From Gyromitra esculenta (Eukaryota; Ascomycota; Pezizomycetes; Pezizales; Discinaceae): a stretch of DNA of 64,000 nucleotides. This document shows positions 1-11,079 of the stretch, in pieces. The number at the start of each line of letters is the position of its first letter. Position 1 is the first letter of the stretch. The stretch lies in contig JBCAML010000007.1 of assembly GCA_038503075.1 (NCBI GenBank), positions 124,001 through 188,000 on the forward strand. Reading direction: 5' to 3'. The notes under the pieces were generated by a model. It saw only the letters and a list, made by a program, of their open reading frames with translations. It was not told the origin of the DNA and made no database searches. The position numbers and the translations under genes are program-made.

Positions 1-639
1 TAATCGTTTTGGCTGGTTGAATTTCTGGCGATTAAGTGCAGCCAGCTACTGACTTAGTAACCTCTTATCAGACGTGTCAGAATTTAGCACGCTAACGGAA
101 TGTAGCAAGTGTCGCATGCTCAACATCGGGTGCTGCGGGTTCAATAGGTCGGGACCCGCGCCGAGACGTAACTCTAACATACATGATCCTTTCGTGATGC
201 CTACTCCAAGAACTGCATGACAGGGCTTATGAGTTTCATAGCTGAAGAGCAGTATAACGACGTACTTACGTAAAGAAAATAGTAAGGAGCGTTCTCTCGG
301 ATTATTGTAGTCGGGTGGGGTATAGATATATGTACCTATGTCTTGGCAATGGTTAAGATCTCTATAATATGCTGGCTACCCAGTGTTTGCAGTCACGACG
401 ATTAAATTCTGCCCATAGAAACGAAACTTCTTTAGCGCTCTACAAAAAAAGAATATCGATATTAGAGACTTTGAGCTTTTGAGCCAGCCCTGGTTTTTTT
501 TATCAATCGGAAGCTGATCTGCACCATTCAAATTTCTAGAAATCGGGGCTAGACCCGTTTGCGCAAAGTTTCTGCTATTTTTCATGGCCTAGCGTGGCAA
601 ACACAACAATAGGAACCTCGTCAAAACTCCACCAAATCT

Positions 640-1150
640 CTGAAGAAAAAAAATCAAGAGAAGTCTAAAATATTAATATTGGCTCTGTAGATCTCCTATA
701 TAGTCTGGCTAAAAAAAATTCTAGGCCACTTTGGTGGTGAAAATACGAAAAAAGCGCTTTGGTTAGATGTGGCTTGACATTGTTCAAAACGCCAAGCCTC
801 GGCTATTGAATTGTGACTTCTTATCAAGTGGATGCATTTTTCACAACTACAGTGCCAAAAAGGGGGATGTGATTGGTACAGCATTTTTACGGTATTCTAA
901 AAAATGCTAGATTAATTCTAGATTGCTACGGGATTTGTCAGCAAATGCAGCAGCGCTCCAGAATTAATCTGGCATTTTCTAAAAATACGGTAGTGGATCC
1001 ACCCCATTTTTTGGTACTGTACTCCGTGAATTTTGAAGCAGCTATGTGCCCAAAACATATATATTGGTTCTTAATATTCTTCCTATTGTTGATTTTCCAC
1101 ATAATACCGACAAAGTTTCTGTGGGCTTTCCATTTTTCGAAAAAAGCCAA
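640..1150. repeat. Diverged dispersed repeat, copy 1
   Basis: Patches match 8410-9800 in the same order and orientation: 676-690 with 8456-8470, 771-800 with 8721-8750, and 1041-1130 with 9661-9775. In the 30-nt block 771-800/8721-8750 there are four differences and all four are transitions. That is the pattern expected of repeat-induced point mutation. No open coding sequence survives, so the element class is unknown. Confidence 0.55.
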
Positions 1151-1200
1151 TTGTGGTGGTTGCCATGTTGGGCAACAAGCAGGCTTATGACCACGAACAA

Positions 1201-1360
1201 TAGACGTCTCCACGGTCCACCCGGACACCCCTCACCCGGATAGATGATGATCGGTCAATACTTGGTAGAGAACCCCTGCTTGAGCAGCAAGGAAGCCGGT
1301 TGCAACGCTAGAATCTTTCCTATTCCCGTTAACTGTCCGGGTGGACCGTGAAGGCGTCTA
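1201..1360. mobile_element. MITE-like inverted-repeat element, 160 bp
   Basis: The first 26 bp (1201-1226) are the near-perfect reverse complement of the last 26 bp (1335-1360). The shared core CACGGTCCACCCGGACA gives strong terminal inverted repeats around about 108 bp of unrelated interior. It has no coding capacity. A non-autonomous DNA transposon is the simplest reading. Confidence 0.6.
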
Positions 1361-1790
1361 TCAGTATCTGCATAACTAAGAATATCAAACCTTTTTGGTA
1401 GCACACGTAGAAAGGTTCGCCACCCAATATGAGAGGATTGTCACTTAGCAGGGTGGCTGGAGACCGGTATGTAGGATCCTGGTCTGATCTATCGCACAGC
1501 TGCCAACTTGGTCATGGAACGTCTTATACAACTCTTTAAATATCTTAATTGTTCGCCTACGAATATAATAATCGTCACCATCGGACTAGCAACTGCTATA
1601 CTCATGTCGCCATATTTCCCTGATATCCTCCTCCAAGCTACATGTATGTCTGGAGAAATTCCCACCAGACGTGAAAAATTGGGAGATTAATGTAATGTAT
1701 CCAATAATCCAGCAATATCGGTGATTAACTATAAAATAAATCTAACTTAAGGCTTCCCATTATTAGATCATTTTATTTCCAGAGCGTTAT

Positions 1791-3147
1791 TCACAATTGT
1801 TCATCCATGGGGAACTTCCCGAATCGCTCCTGAGACTCAGCCATTTTGTCTTTTGAGCTAGATGATGGACCCCAGGTCATATGTTTGACCTTTTGTGCTG
1901 CAAGCTTTGCTTCGCACTTTTCACAGGCGAGGTCCTGGCACTTTTTGATTCCCGTCATTAGAGCTGCAGCACCAGTATCAGCTTCAACGCGACCTTTCCG
2001 ACTGATACTGTCTTCCGGGATGACATCGTCCCCAAGGATGAACCGAGTTGATTCAGACAGCCCTGTCTCAGAGGATTGTATGGTGTGGCAGGGCTGTTCG
2101 CTGCGGCATGTTCGCTTGGGGTCTTGACGCTTTTTGGCCAGTGTTGCAGCCTTGGTCACTAGTACGGATGTTTTTTTCGGTAAGTTCATAATTCGAACAG
2201 CTTCCCTTAGGGTGGTTATTTCATCTAAGTTGAGACCAGAGATGAGTGACGTGCTAGCCGACCTGTACGAAGTCGGGTGAGGTGATCTATAGTTATTTGT
2301 CGAGTTGAATTGAGGGATTAGGGCGACAGGCTGATTCCTAGACGCGGTGCTGCGTGGGATAGACAAAGGATCGGGTCTATTGTACAGGTTCATGAGGTGA
2401 GCGAACTCCTCACGAACCGCAGCAGGGAGAGTGATACCGGTCGGGCTCATGATTCCCAAGGCAGCCTTGAGGATGGTTGCCGTAGGAGAGCCTGCCCAGG
2501 GTTTTTTATCACTTATTAGTGTTGTGAAGTCTGGGTTCATAATATAGCGAGTATAAACGAAAGATGCCTAAGTAGATATTTCATTAGAAGCTATCGAGAT
2601 AATTTCAAGAGTTGACATACTCCAGCCGTGGTTGGTACGTTTCTAGTAGGAACTATATCTCCCCGTTTCGCTGCATTAGAGCGGTTCTCATAGTCAGCTT
2701 CCTCATAATCGATAAAAACCGATAATTCTGTAGGCAAGAAAATCCAGCCACGTGAGTTCAATTGATCCTTGCAGTTCTTGCACAGAGTAATTAAATTTTC
2801 TTCATGCGCAGGGTGGGTGAATGGGATCAGGCCTTTATCCCTGTAAAGATTAAACTATATGGTAGTAAGTAACTTATCAATCCTGAGGAATGAACAGACG
2901 GGAGAGTTACCCAAGTCATTTCTGATGAACTGACGAGAGAAATTTCAAGTGATACCCTGAGTTCACAGGCCCAACACATCATTTGATCACGCGCCAGTAC
3001 TCTCTGGATCGCATTAGTGGTAGGGGAGACGAACTCCTCCGAAGTGACTGGTGGAATTTCAGATATAACTGCCATGGGTGATGTGTTTGTTAGAACACAT
3101 GGCTTTGTTACAGTGAAGTATGAGCCTTTATCAGAACCAATTGACAT
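1791..3147 (-). CDS. HNH-nuclease-family protein, probably degenerate (tentative 3-exon model)
   Basis: Tentative exons are 3147-2900, 2840-2621 and 2567-1791. They join in frame into about 414 codons plus stop. Exon 1 holds a CWAC pair and a segment ending EMTW, which resembles the first half of a fungal HNH_2-type domain. Exon 2 holds LCKNC followed by SRGWIFLPTELSVFIDYEE, like the second zinc-binding pair and the tail typical of this expanded fungal family. Exon 3 begins with YTRYI and has a tryptophan-containing PWAGSP segment and a basic, polar C terminus. Where family members usually show a histidine after the first cysteine pair, this protein reads EISLV, so nuclease activity is doubtful. 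The start at 3147 is the first in-frame ATG of exon 1; an upstream exon is possible. The intron 1 donor (GTCTGT) is weak. It lies inside a repeat island and may be decaying. Family assignment is from memory of related proteins. Confidence 0.5.
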
Positions 3148-3844
3148 GCTGTAGGCTAGGTTTTGCTCGGCAACGGAAAAAAAGGCTGCGCTTGTGTTTG
3201 CGGGTATGTATCCTTTACGGGTTGGTGGGCAGATCAAGATGTGGTTTTGTTGTGGGCTGGCAAGAGAAAAGCTAGGTGGTGCAAGGTGGGGCGTTGCCTA
3301 AGGTGACCTCACGTGTTGCTAGTAGGGATGCAAAAATACGGTAAAGTATGTATGTAAATTTACCGCGAAATTTTAGACCTCGACCACCTTTTTGAGCTCT
3401 AATTCTGAGTTGCACAATAGAGCAAACAACACAAGCAAAGCTAAATAGGCTCTAGCAGCATAGTCTAAACACTAATTAGCTTTGTATAGAGCAAGGAATT
3501 TTGTGGCTGTGGCAGAATTGGACCTCATTTTTGGGTGTAAAAAGCTCAATGTGGAACGTTCCAAGAAGTGTTGCGATCATGATGAGATATATGCAGGGAG
3601 AAATAGTATCGAGACAAATATGTGTGTAAAAGGTATCAGATGGTACATTCTTGACCGGAAGTACCTTGATAAACATCAATGGAAGAATTATCAATGGTAG
3701 CAGGCTTTTGATGGAAGATAGAGCTACATTGTGCGGAACGCTTGGCACTATTTGTAAGACAGTGGCATATTCATAATTGGCCAAGATCTAAGACTGCGTG
3801 CGCCATAGGTACGTGAATATCAGCTCCAGCCACACGAGCATATG

Positions 3845-4083
3845 TACTACGGACACCAGGGTAAGTCTGTGGACAGGTGGCGGTGCAGCTCCTTTCCTAA
3901 GTGACTCAAGCTCGTTCGGATTTCATCCTTTTATGAGCTAATTTTCTTTAATATTTAATAAATAGCACTCTTGGTTCATTAGGGCCTTTATCAGATCTCT
4001 CAGGGAGTTATGGAGGTGTAGAAACTTAACATCTCTTACTCGCACCGCCACTTGTCCACAGACTTACCCTGGTATCCGTAGTA
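3845..4083. mobile_element. MITE family A, copy 1 (239 bp)
   Basis: The ends TACTACGG and CCGTAGTA frame a long imperfect terminal inverted repeat (about 42 bp; 3845-3886 against 4042-4083) that includes GTAAGTCTGTGGACA. A second copy in the opposite orientation lies at 12,392-12,633 and shares interior sequence as well as ends. That makes this a dispersed family rather than a chance palindrome. TA is present at both ends, consistent with TA target duplication. It is non-coding. Confidence 0.75.
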
Positions 4084-4090
4084 CTATGGG

Positions 4091-4221
4091 TACTCGTGTA
4101 CCAGAGTATGAACCTGAAAACATGGGTGGTGAATTTGTATGGCAAAATATCCGTGCACCACTCCGTCGCATACAAAGCCACACACCCCATGTTTTCAGGT
4201 TCATACCCTGGTACACGAGTA
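4091..4221. mobile_element. MITE family B, copy 1 (131 bp)
   Basis: Terminal inverted repeats of about 36 bp (4091-4126 and 4186-4221) differ at about one position. They begin TACTCGTGTACCAG and include GAACCTGAAAACATGGG. Copy 2 of the same family is at 7050-7186. It starts only 7 bp after the end of family A copy 1, and its terminal TA overlaps the first TA of the next element at 4220. It is non-coding. Confidence 0.75.
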
Positions 4222-4330
4222 CAGAGGAAAGTGATTCCAAGTGGCGGTGAGCCAAGACTCGACGGTCTCTTCCATTCACATGCACATCAATACCTTGGCG
4301 CACTGCCACTTGGAATCACTTTCCCCTGTA
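4220..4330. mobile_element. MITE-like element C (111 bp)
   Basis: The ends TACAG and CTGTA frame inverted repeats of about 30 bp containing GGAAAGTGATTCCAAGTGG (left 4220-4248, right 4300-4330). The left TA is shared with the right end of the family B element. Only one copy is seen in the window, so its family status rests on structure alone. Confidence 0.6.
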
Positions 4331-4337
4331 CCCGTAG

Positions 4338-4617
4338 TACAGGGGGTCGCGGGCGCACGGTGGATACGGTCAGACGACGGACAGGTCTGGGCTTGGCAAG
4401 GACTATCGATAGGGTGCAGGTTTTGGGGGGTAAAATCTAGAAAATAGGGCCTACGATTTAGATAGGTAAGGACTATTGAGAGGGTACAGGACTATGAGAA
4501 AGGTACAAAAAATCAGTACCCTATCAATAGTCCTGTACCCTCTCAATAGTCCGTGCCAAGCCCGTGACCTCTGCCTGCCGTTCGACCGTATCCGCCGTGC
4601 GCCCGTGACCCCCTATA
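4338..4617. mobile_element. MITE-like fold-back element D (280 bp)
   Basis: The left arm beginning TACAGGGGGTCGCGGGCGCA pairs with a right arm ending ACCCCCTATA. Both arms contain an ACGGxGGATACGGTC segment and GGGCTTGGCA. Inside, a second strong hairpin (4470-4495 against 4524-4552) repeats a unit beginning GGACTAT that also occurs at 4400. The whole element could fold into a long imperfect hairpin. It has no coding capacity. Confidence 0.65.
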
Positions 4618-5116
4618 TCTCAAATCTCTTACATACCTTATCCTCTAAACCAAGTCAAGCCCATTCAACAACACCATACCCAGTTATATGGAAACTCTTT
4701 CTTCGATTGGCCTACAAGAAATCCATCTCAGTCACTCTCCGGATACGATCGGAGTGGGTTTCTCATACACTACGTTCGTATGTTCTCATTTGTCTTCAAC
4801 TATGGGGACTTCAGATGGTTTCTGAAAGTCCGACTAGATTTTCTATCTCTCTTGTGTCCCACGAAAGTAAGAATGGGCTACACACAGGCTTTGCATAAGG
4901 CACTATAGCCTTTTTCTAGACATCTGTAGGTCTAGGCTACGGAACTCGGGCGGAGCTCAACCCTCATAGAAACGCTAAACACTGAAAAAGCAAAGCCTCT
5001 GTTCACGCAAAGCTAAATTCTCCATATTCATCACGCTTGGATGGACTAATGTGACAAATTCTATTACACACAAGTCCTACACCTTTCGAACGAGATCCTT
5101 ACGATGGGCGATATTG

Positions 5117-5254
5117 TACTCGTGCTCTACCATAAGTACCTGAAAATTCCTATTGGTGGAAATGTTTTTTTAATTCGTCCCGCAGCAGCACTTCAAGATT
5201 TGGTTGGCCAGAGCCTTACTCCTATTTTCAGGTACTTATGCTAGAGCACAAGTA
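5117..5254. mobile_element. MITE-like element E (138 bp)
   Basis: Terminal inverted repeats of about 30 bp (5117-5146 and 5225-5254) begin TACTCGTGCTCTA and include AAGTACCTGAAAA. The outermost bases resemble families B, F and G (TACTCRT) although the interiors differ. This suggests mobilisation by one transposase type. Single copy in the window. Confidence 0.65.
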
Positions 5255-6276
5255 GAGCTTCCCTAGAACCAATGAACCATGACTAAGTTATCTCAGATCT
5301 TTGCTTCTGCGAAAATAGCTGTACTCATCTGCGGGGATAACACCGTGTTACCTGTAATTCAGAACATCACGCGCATTCTGCGGGCTCTAGACAAGGTTCA
5401 TCAGTAATTTCTGGGCCTAGATATCCAGAACTGCGGGGTACTGCTTCCTATTGGCATAATTTCAACAGGAAATTCTGTGCTTCTGACAGATTAAAACGAG
5501 CCTCAGTCCCCAAAGCATCATAGCCCCATAGCGGTCAAAGCAAGGCATTTTGAATAACCCGGATATCCTGATACAAAATTATATGGCACAAATACGAGGG
5601 AGCGGCTAACTACCATTAACATCAAAATTCCGCCTCGATAAATTCACACCCGCAAATTCTGCCGAGGGGCTCTCAAAAGAAAGGCGATACAACTAATAGT
5701 CCACCATTTTCTTCAACTGCGAGAGGCTCATTGCTTCATTGTGGCCTGCAAAACACATAAAAGTGGAGCTCATAGCGCAAACTGCGCACGCGCGTGTGAG
5801 GTATCCTGAGATTCTATTACATCTAGCGGATGGTGATTTGTCTAGGAGCACAAGGTGAACACAACGAATCAGATGAGAAGATATGGATCATTAGAGCCCG
5901 TAAATAACTGCCATCGAAATTACCCAGGGTTTTAGGGCAGTTCGAGAACAATCTAATGGACGCTAGAGTCAAAAGTAAAGGAGGCAAAGCGAAATGCAAA
6001 TAGCTTAGTGCATGTTGGACTAAGTAAATCCTCCAAGAGCATCACTCCGGGACTATATTCCAAATTTAGTAGGACAAACACGACGTTATCAAAATCCAAA
6101 TGAAGGCAATTGGTTTGATAATCCCTAACAGCCACGGAAAATAAATAGTCACCAAACTCACTTAGACATAAGCACAGCTTTACCTATAATACTATAGCCA
6201 CCATCAAAACTTCTGTCAATTTTCTGAGGTCATATATTTCTAGTATATTACCAGGAGTACATCTACCGGTCCCTGG

Positions 6277-6477
6277 TTATTGATCAGCTCCTGTACTACA
6301 TATTTCGGTGATTGGTTGATGCTTCCTTAATGGAAAAAACAGCACTTCCTCTGGCAGCAAGGGCCCCCGCGAGATAGAGAAATACCTTTTCGCACAGCCG
6401 ATAGCCGAACCCAAGGTGGTCAGTTCGTTCGGTGATAGTGATGATTCAAACCTCGTATATTTTGCTTCGATGTCCAT
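6277..6477 (-). CDS. Possible short ORF, 66 codons
   Basis: This starts with ATG and has fairly balanced amino-acid composition (MDIEAKYTRF...). A second minus-strand ORF at 5953-6135 could be a later exon, but I could not find a convincing splice pair joining them. No family is recognised. It sits inside the repeat island, so it may be chance or a gene relic. Confidence 0.15.
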   Translation of the reverse strand: MDIEAKYTRFESSLSPNELTTLGSAIGCAKRYFSISRGPLLPEEVLFFPLRKHQPITEICSTGADQ

Positions 6478-7049
6478 GAAGTATGATTATGTTTTGAAAT
6501 GTCAACCCTCGGCAATTGCGTGACCATCCACGAAACTTTCTAGTAAGGCTTATAAACTACGAAGGCGCCATCACAGGTTTAGGGTCTTCTAGTAAATGCA
6601 TATTCGTCAGCTTATAATGATGAGTCTTGAAAAGATTCTTCAGGGCTGCTATCTATTCGCACTATGCAGATAGGACTCGATAGGGCTGCTATATACCAGC
6701 GATTCGACTAGGAGTCGCAAATCTTCAGCCAAGCCAGAGCACGACATGCCATTACATCGTAAGTTTCTTACCCCTGGTAATGAGTGGTCCAAGAGGCGAT
6801 CATATCGCCAAGAATTTTCTCGTCTTCGTAAAGTAAAAAGATGCGGCTTATTCAGCTTCTTGCATTGGATGTCTCCGAGGTTTACAGCGGCGGTTGGGAC
6901 CTACCCCCGAGCCCCTACCTCGAACAGAAAAATCAAGCGTCAGACAAGACTGTATGGTATCTTCAAAACAGCACCGTAGGTATGCCCGAGATCTTTTTAG
7001 ATCGATTATTCCCCCGCCTTGACAAAGCCCAAATGCTGTAATACCATGA

Positions 7050-7186
7050 TACTCGTGCACGTGGTTCAGAGTAAGGACCTGAAAACATGGGGTGTGTGGT
7101 TTCGTATTTTATGGTGTGATGCACGGATATTTCGCCATACAAATTCACCCCCCATGTTTTCAGGTTCTTACCCTGGACCACGAGTA
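7050..7186. mobile_element. MITE family B, copy 2 (137 bp)
   Basis: Same ends and same CCTGAAAACATGGGG segment as the element at 4091-4221. The right arm has the matching CCCATGTTTTCAGG. The two copies also share interior sequence around a GTGCACGGATATTT-like stretch. Differences are scattered substitutions, so the copies are not recent. Confidence 0.75.
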
Positions 7187-7292
7187 CACGTTATCTTCTT
7201 ACTCAGTTAAAGCTTAGAGGATGAAACATACCAATTAGCCAAAGAGGTATCGGACGCAAGCTCAGTCACGTACGACTAGACAGTCTCAGCAC

Positions 7293-7376
7293 AACTCGTA
7301 AATGACTGACGTTTGTGCACCAGGCTAGGCTCGTGCCCCATACACTTTGTGCAAAAACGCCAGTCAATTACGAGTA
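7293..7376. mobile_element. MITE family F, copy 1 (84 bp, shortened)
   Basis: The left arm ACTCGTAAATGACTGACGTT pairs with the right arm containing CCAGTCAATTACGAGT. A longer copy with the same arms is at 36,870-36,986. This copy has lost part of the interior, and its left end reads AACTCG instead of TACTCG. Confidence 0.65.
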
Positions 7377-7410
7377 CCTACCGTAGATAGCGAAGCACAT
7401 CAGAAGCCAT

Positions 7411-7497
7411 CTACAGCCGTGTAAGAAAATCTTAATACCCCATATCACTAGCGAGACGGCTACTGGGGATATCGAGGCTTGTTCCACACGGCTGTAG
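7411..7497. repeat. Short inverted repeat, 87 bp
   Basis: CTACAGCCGTGT at 7411-7422 pairs exactly with ACACGGCTGTAG at 7486-7497. The arms are only 12 bp, so it may be a decayed MITE or chance. It follows the family F element by 34 bp. Confidence 0.35.
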
Positions 7498-8409
7498 CAA
7501 TAAAGTGTTAAGTTAATTTCAGGAATTCGCTCGCTACAATTAATCGGCTAAACAAAGTTATGTGCAAGTTTGTGCGATATCTGGATGAAGTTCGCACAAT
7601 TATTATGTAATACGTCGATTTTGCACGATAACTGCACCTCCAACTTTCTAGGGGTTACATCAACATACATAGATTCCAGCTGCTAGGCCCCGAGCTTACC
7701 CCGATTGCCGCCGGAGATACTCTTTACTTCTCTAGAGAGTCGGTAATATGGGGCTCAGGTTTCACAACCCACTGCAAGCAGTGTTTGAGTCGCACGAAAC
7801 CTGAGTTGAAGAGAACCCAAGGTTCTGGGTATAAAACCCGATCGCGGATTCCTGTGGCAAGATACCGAGATTTCAAACATATTTCCTATTGATCTCATAG
7901 TAAGACTGGAGTCGTTGAGCACACCTGTCTAGCTCCCTAGCCTTGAAGGTTCTTGTTAGTGCCCTGGGATAGCCTTTACCGCCGACCTAAAGTATGAGAT
8001 GAAAGGATTAGGCAACACAAGTTCGTATCCTGCTTAGACTAACTCAATTATTCGCTATCAACCCTGCGAATTTTGTTCAGGTCCCCGGTGTTTTAGAGCC
8101 TCATATGTATCGTAACCCCTGTCTGGGGCTATCAACTTTTGAAGCCCGCTAGGCAGTGGCTTTGCAATACGAGAGCGCGAAACATTGACAAGCCCCTAAA
8201 ATTAGAATTATCTGCTGAGGCTTTGAGCGATTGAGCCTCTTACCCGTAGATAGAAGGCAGAGTTATCGAACAATTTTTATATCTAGCTTTTGTAATACAG
8301 CTGGGATAACATTAATGGTTTAGTTTGTGTATCTAATGACCGTCCTCACATTTTAAGCAAAACTTGGCTGATAGAAACTACTAAATTGCATCAAATTTCT
8401 TGAATCTCA

Positions 8410-9800
8410 GACGAGAGAAGCGATACTATATATATAGAGCGACTATAATATCAATACTAGCTCTGCAGATCTAGTATGTAGCTTGGATTAAAAAAATTAC
8501 AGGCCGCTCTGTTCTCTTGTACATAGGTGAAAATACTTTTAGTTGAACAGTATAGTTTAGCTGAAAGTTGGGTTCTAAGAAGGGCTGTGGAGCGTAGTTT
8601 CTGTTTTTGGGTCTTTCGCTTTACTTTTTGCGAGTATAACCTCCAGGTTGAGCATAAACAACAGCGAGTGGGTGAAAATAGAAAATACGAGAGGGGGAAT
8701 AAAATCCTTTAGCTAGGTACGGCTTGGCATCGCTCAAAATGCCAAGCCTCTCCTCCAACCCTTGGCTTGTCGATCTGCTCGTGATGTGGTCGGGTATTCA
8801 GTGATACAGGGATTCTAATGAAGGGGACGCCCTATTGGGCGAGCAAGACTCCAGGCGGTGATGTATAGCACCACCACTTCGTTGATTAAGCCATTTATGG
8901 AAGTTTTCGAACCGTCTATGCCGCTTCTCACCATATTCGCCCCATATCTTGATTGGTTCAAACCCTTGTATCATTGAATACCCGATTGCATCACGAGTAT
9001 GACTTCTTACTAAGTACTCATGTCGCCGGATTGCTACCGCTTTCCCTGTCCAGGAAATAGGTCTGTATCTTTACGCAAATAGGAAACTTAACAGCGTGGC
9101 GACCAAGTTCTTGGTTACTCCCTCCAAAAACTAACTTACCATAGCTGTTTGTCTTGCAGCCAGGAGATTTTGGTGGGCAGATCTACCTCTATAAAAGGGA
9201 ACGCAATAGCAATTCGGCGACATGAGTATCAGCTGCCGTATATCTCCAAAAGAAGAGTCCGGGCCTATTCCAAAATTCCTAGCTAGGAACGCTTGCCGGA
9301 TAGGTACGTGTAGTTTCTATGCCGTATTCAGAGCGATGGATGGCGTTGGGTGGCAAAGGCGACATTCAAAAAAATAATTTAGGACCAATCGTTTTTTAAC
9401 CAACTGTTTAAGCTGACACCCCGCTTTTATTGGGTAGATTTCAGTTGGCTCCGAGTTGAGCCACAGTTATACAGGGGGGACAGCATTTTTTAACAGTCTA
9501 TGGGATAGATTCGTTTAGCAATATCGTATGACATGCAGCCACCGCCATCTTACCCAGTATCGTGGCCTGTATTTTTGGAATAGACCCGGGTCCTTCTCTC
9601 GGTGATATACGGTAGGTAGATACATTTTTCACAGTTACCTAGTCTACGAATTTATAAACAGCTGTTTGTCCAAAACATATGCATATACTAATTCTGAAAG
9701 GCTACTCTTATCTATGGTTTATTTTTGTAGTTTATTTCTTTCACATAATACCGATAAAGTTTTGGTGGGGTCTCCGTTCTTCGGAGAGAGAGAAAAGGTT
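8410..9800. repeat. Diverged dispersed repeat, copy 2
   Basis: Matches 640-1150 in several collinear patches. The clearest are 8721-8750 (four transitions in 30 nt against 771-800) and 9661-9775 (against 1041-1130). It is longer than copy 1 and carries an inserted family G element at 9015-9228. No intact ORF remains. Confidence 0.55.
9015..9228. mobile_element. MITE family G, copy 1 (214 bp)
   Basis: The left end TACTCATGTCGCCGGATTGCT matches the reverse complement of the right end (AGCAATTCGGCGACATGAGTA) with few mismatches. Family G copy 2 at 9873-9984 has the same outer bases. It lies inside the second copy of the diverged repeat, so it is the younger insertion. Confidence 0.65.
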
Positions 9801-9872
9801 GATCTTTGCGGTTACCACACGAACATACTGTATATTATGGGCATGAGCAATATCACAAAAGTCTCAAAGCTA

Positions 9873-9984
9873 TACTCATGTCGCCAGAATTAATGTCAGT
9901 TACGGGCTGACTAACGGGCGGAGGATTCGGTTTCGATTGGTCAAAACCGTCACGTGACTGACATTAATTCTGGCGACATGAGTA
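9873..9984. mobile_element. MITE family G, copy 2 (112 bp, perfect 28-bp TIRs)
   Basis: The 28 bp at 9873-9900 are the exact reverse complement of 9957-9984 (core CATGTCGCCAGAATTAATGT). The perfect arms mark this as the best-preserved, presumably youngest, element in the island. It is non-coding, with a 56-bp spacer. Confidence 0.8.
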
Positions 9985-11079
9985 CAGCGACAGATTAAAC
10001 CAAAAAAACTGTAACTCATCACTTCATCTAGAGCTGGCGATTCAGTTACTGCTTAAGAACTCTAGCTACTTCATCACCGAGGAGCAAAAACTCATGAGAG
10101 ATCAGGCATAGAAATATAGTTCCCGGAAACAACACACTATTTAATCATTAAATATTTTAAAGGGTTATAGAATCATATCCTATTCCCGAAGTGCTGTAAC
10201 ATGCGGGAGAATTTTGCCAAGGTATATACAATATTGCAATGTGACCAATAGAAAAGCTTCATCTCCCCAAGCTCCCAGAACCCTTCTAGGTATCAATTGG
10301 TGACACAGCGCCCTGAGAGCTATTATCATGCGCTTCGGGCGTCGTGTTCCTCAAAAGAAGAATCGTAGGTATGCACTTCGTGTATCTAGAGCACCAGGGT
10401 CTCGAGCAATGATATTGGGATAAGGTTTTGCAGAACTGGGCAGGGATGACATCGAATGTCATTGGTCAGAAAGACCAACCAATCAAATCATATTTAATTT
10501 TTAACCCATATCGTAACTCATCACTTCGTTCAGGGCAAGATCTACTAACTTAGATCGAACCCTCCAATAGCTAGTGAACCATTATTATGAAACAGTTAGC
10601 ACAAAATCTCCAAAATCACTTGTTGAAATAGTAAGGACAAAAGGGGTCGATTTCTTAATCCCTAAAGGCTGGCGGCGCGCTTGCCCGCTGTATGCTTGTT
10701 TAGCACAATCAGAACCCCCGATTACCCGTGCAATCAGGTTTGTCTCAACAATTTATATCCTCCAAGACCATGCTCAAAGGGAATTGTATTAGGAAATATC
10801 TCTAACATTCTTGAAGTTAGTAGACGAGTGATATTTTATGAATTGCGCACATTTCCGATCCAGTCCACTTACAAGGGGTATTATTACCGTAGCCTCGACT
10901 ATCCATGTTGTAGAGATGCACTTCCGTCTCTCTGCCAATCACGCTACTCCAGCTGCTTAGTTGAGTGCTTCCCACTTAAAGTAGTTAGTGTTGCCTCCTC
11001 GCCAATTAGAAGTGCGTCGTATTCAATTGTGTGTTAAAAAACGTAAACAAAGGTATGAATAAAATGGAAGATGCCTATA

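Larger units (their letters stand above)
1..1790. other. Intergenic, diverged repeat DNA
   Basis: No convincing gene. The stretch 640-1150 matches in patches a second region at about 8410-9800, so it is a relic of a dispersed repeat. Short inverted repeats lie at 893-921/957-985 and 1201-1226/1335-1360. ORFs on both strands at 873-1243 overlap these repeats and have no gene-like features. Confidence 0.6.

Noticed and set aside
10012..10527. Direct repeat GTAACTCATCACTTC at both ends of about 515 bp, considered as LTRs or a tandem repeat
   Set aside because: The similarity is only about 18 bp and does not extend; too short for LTRs and no retroelement coding remains.
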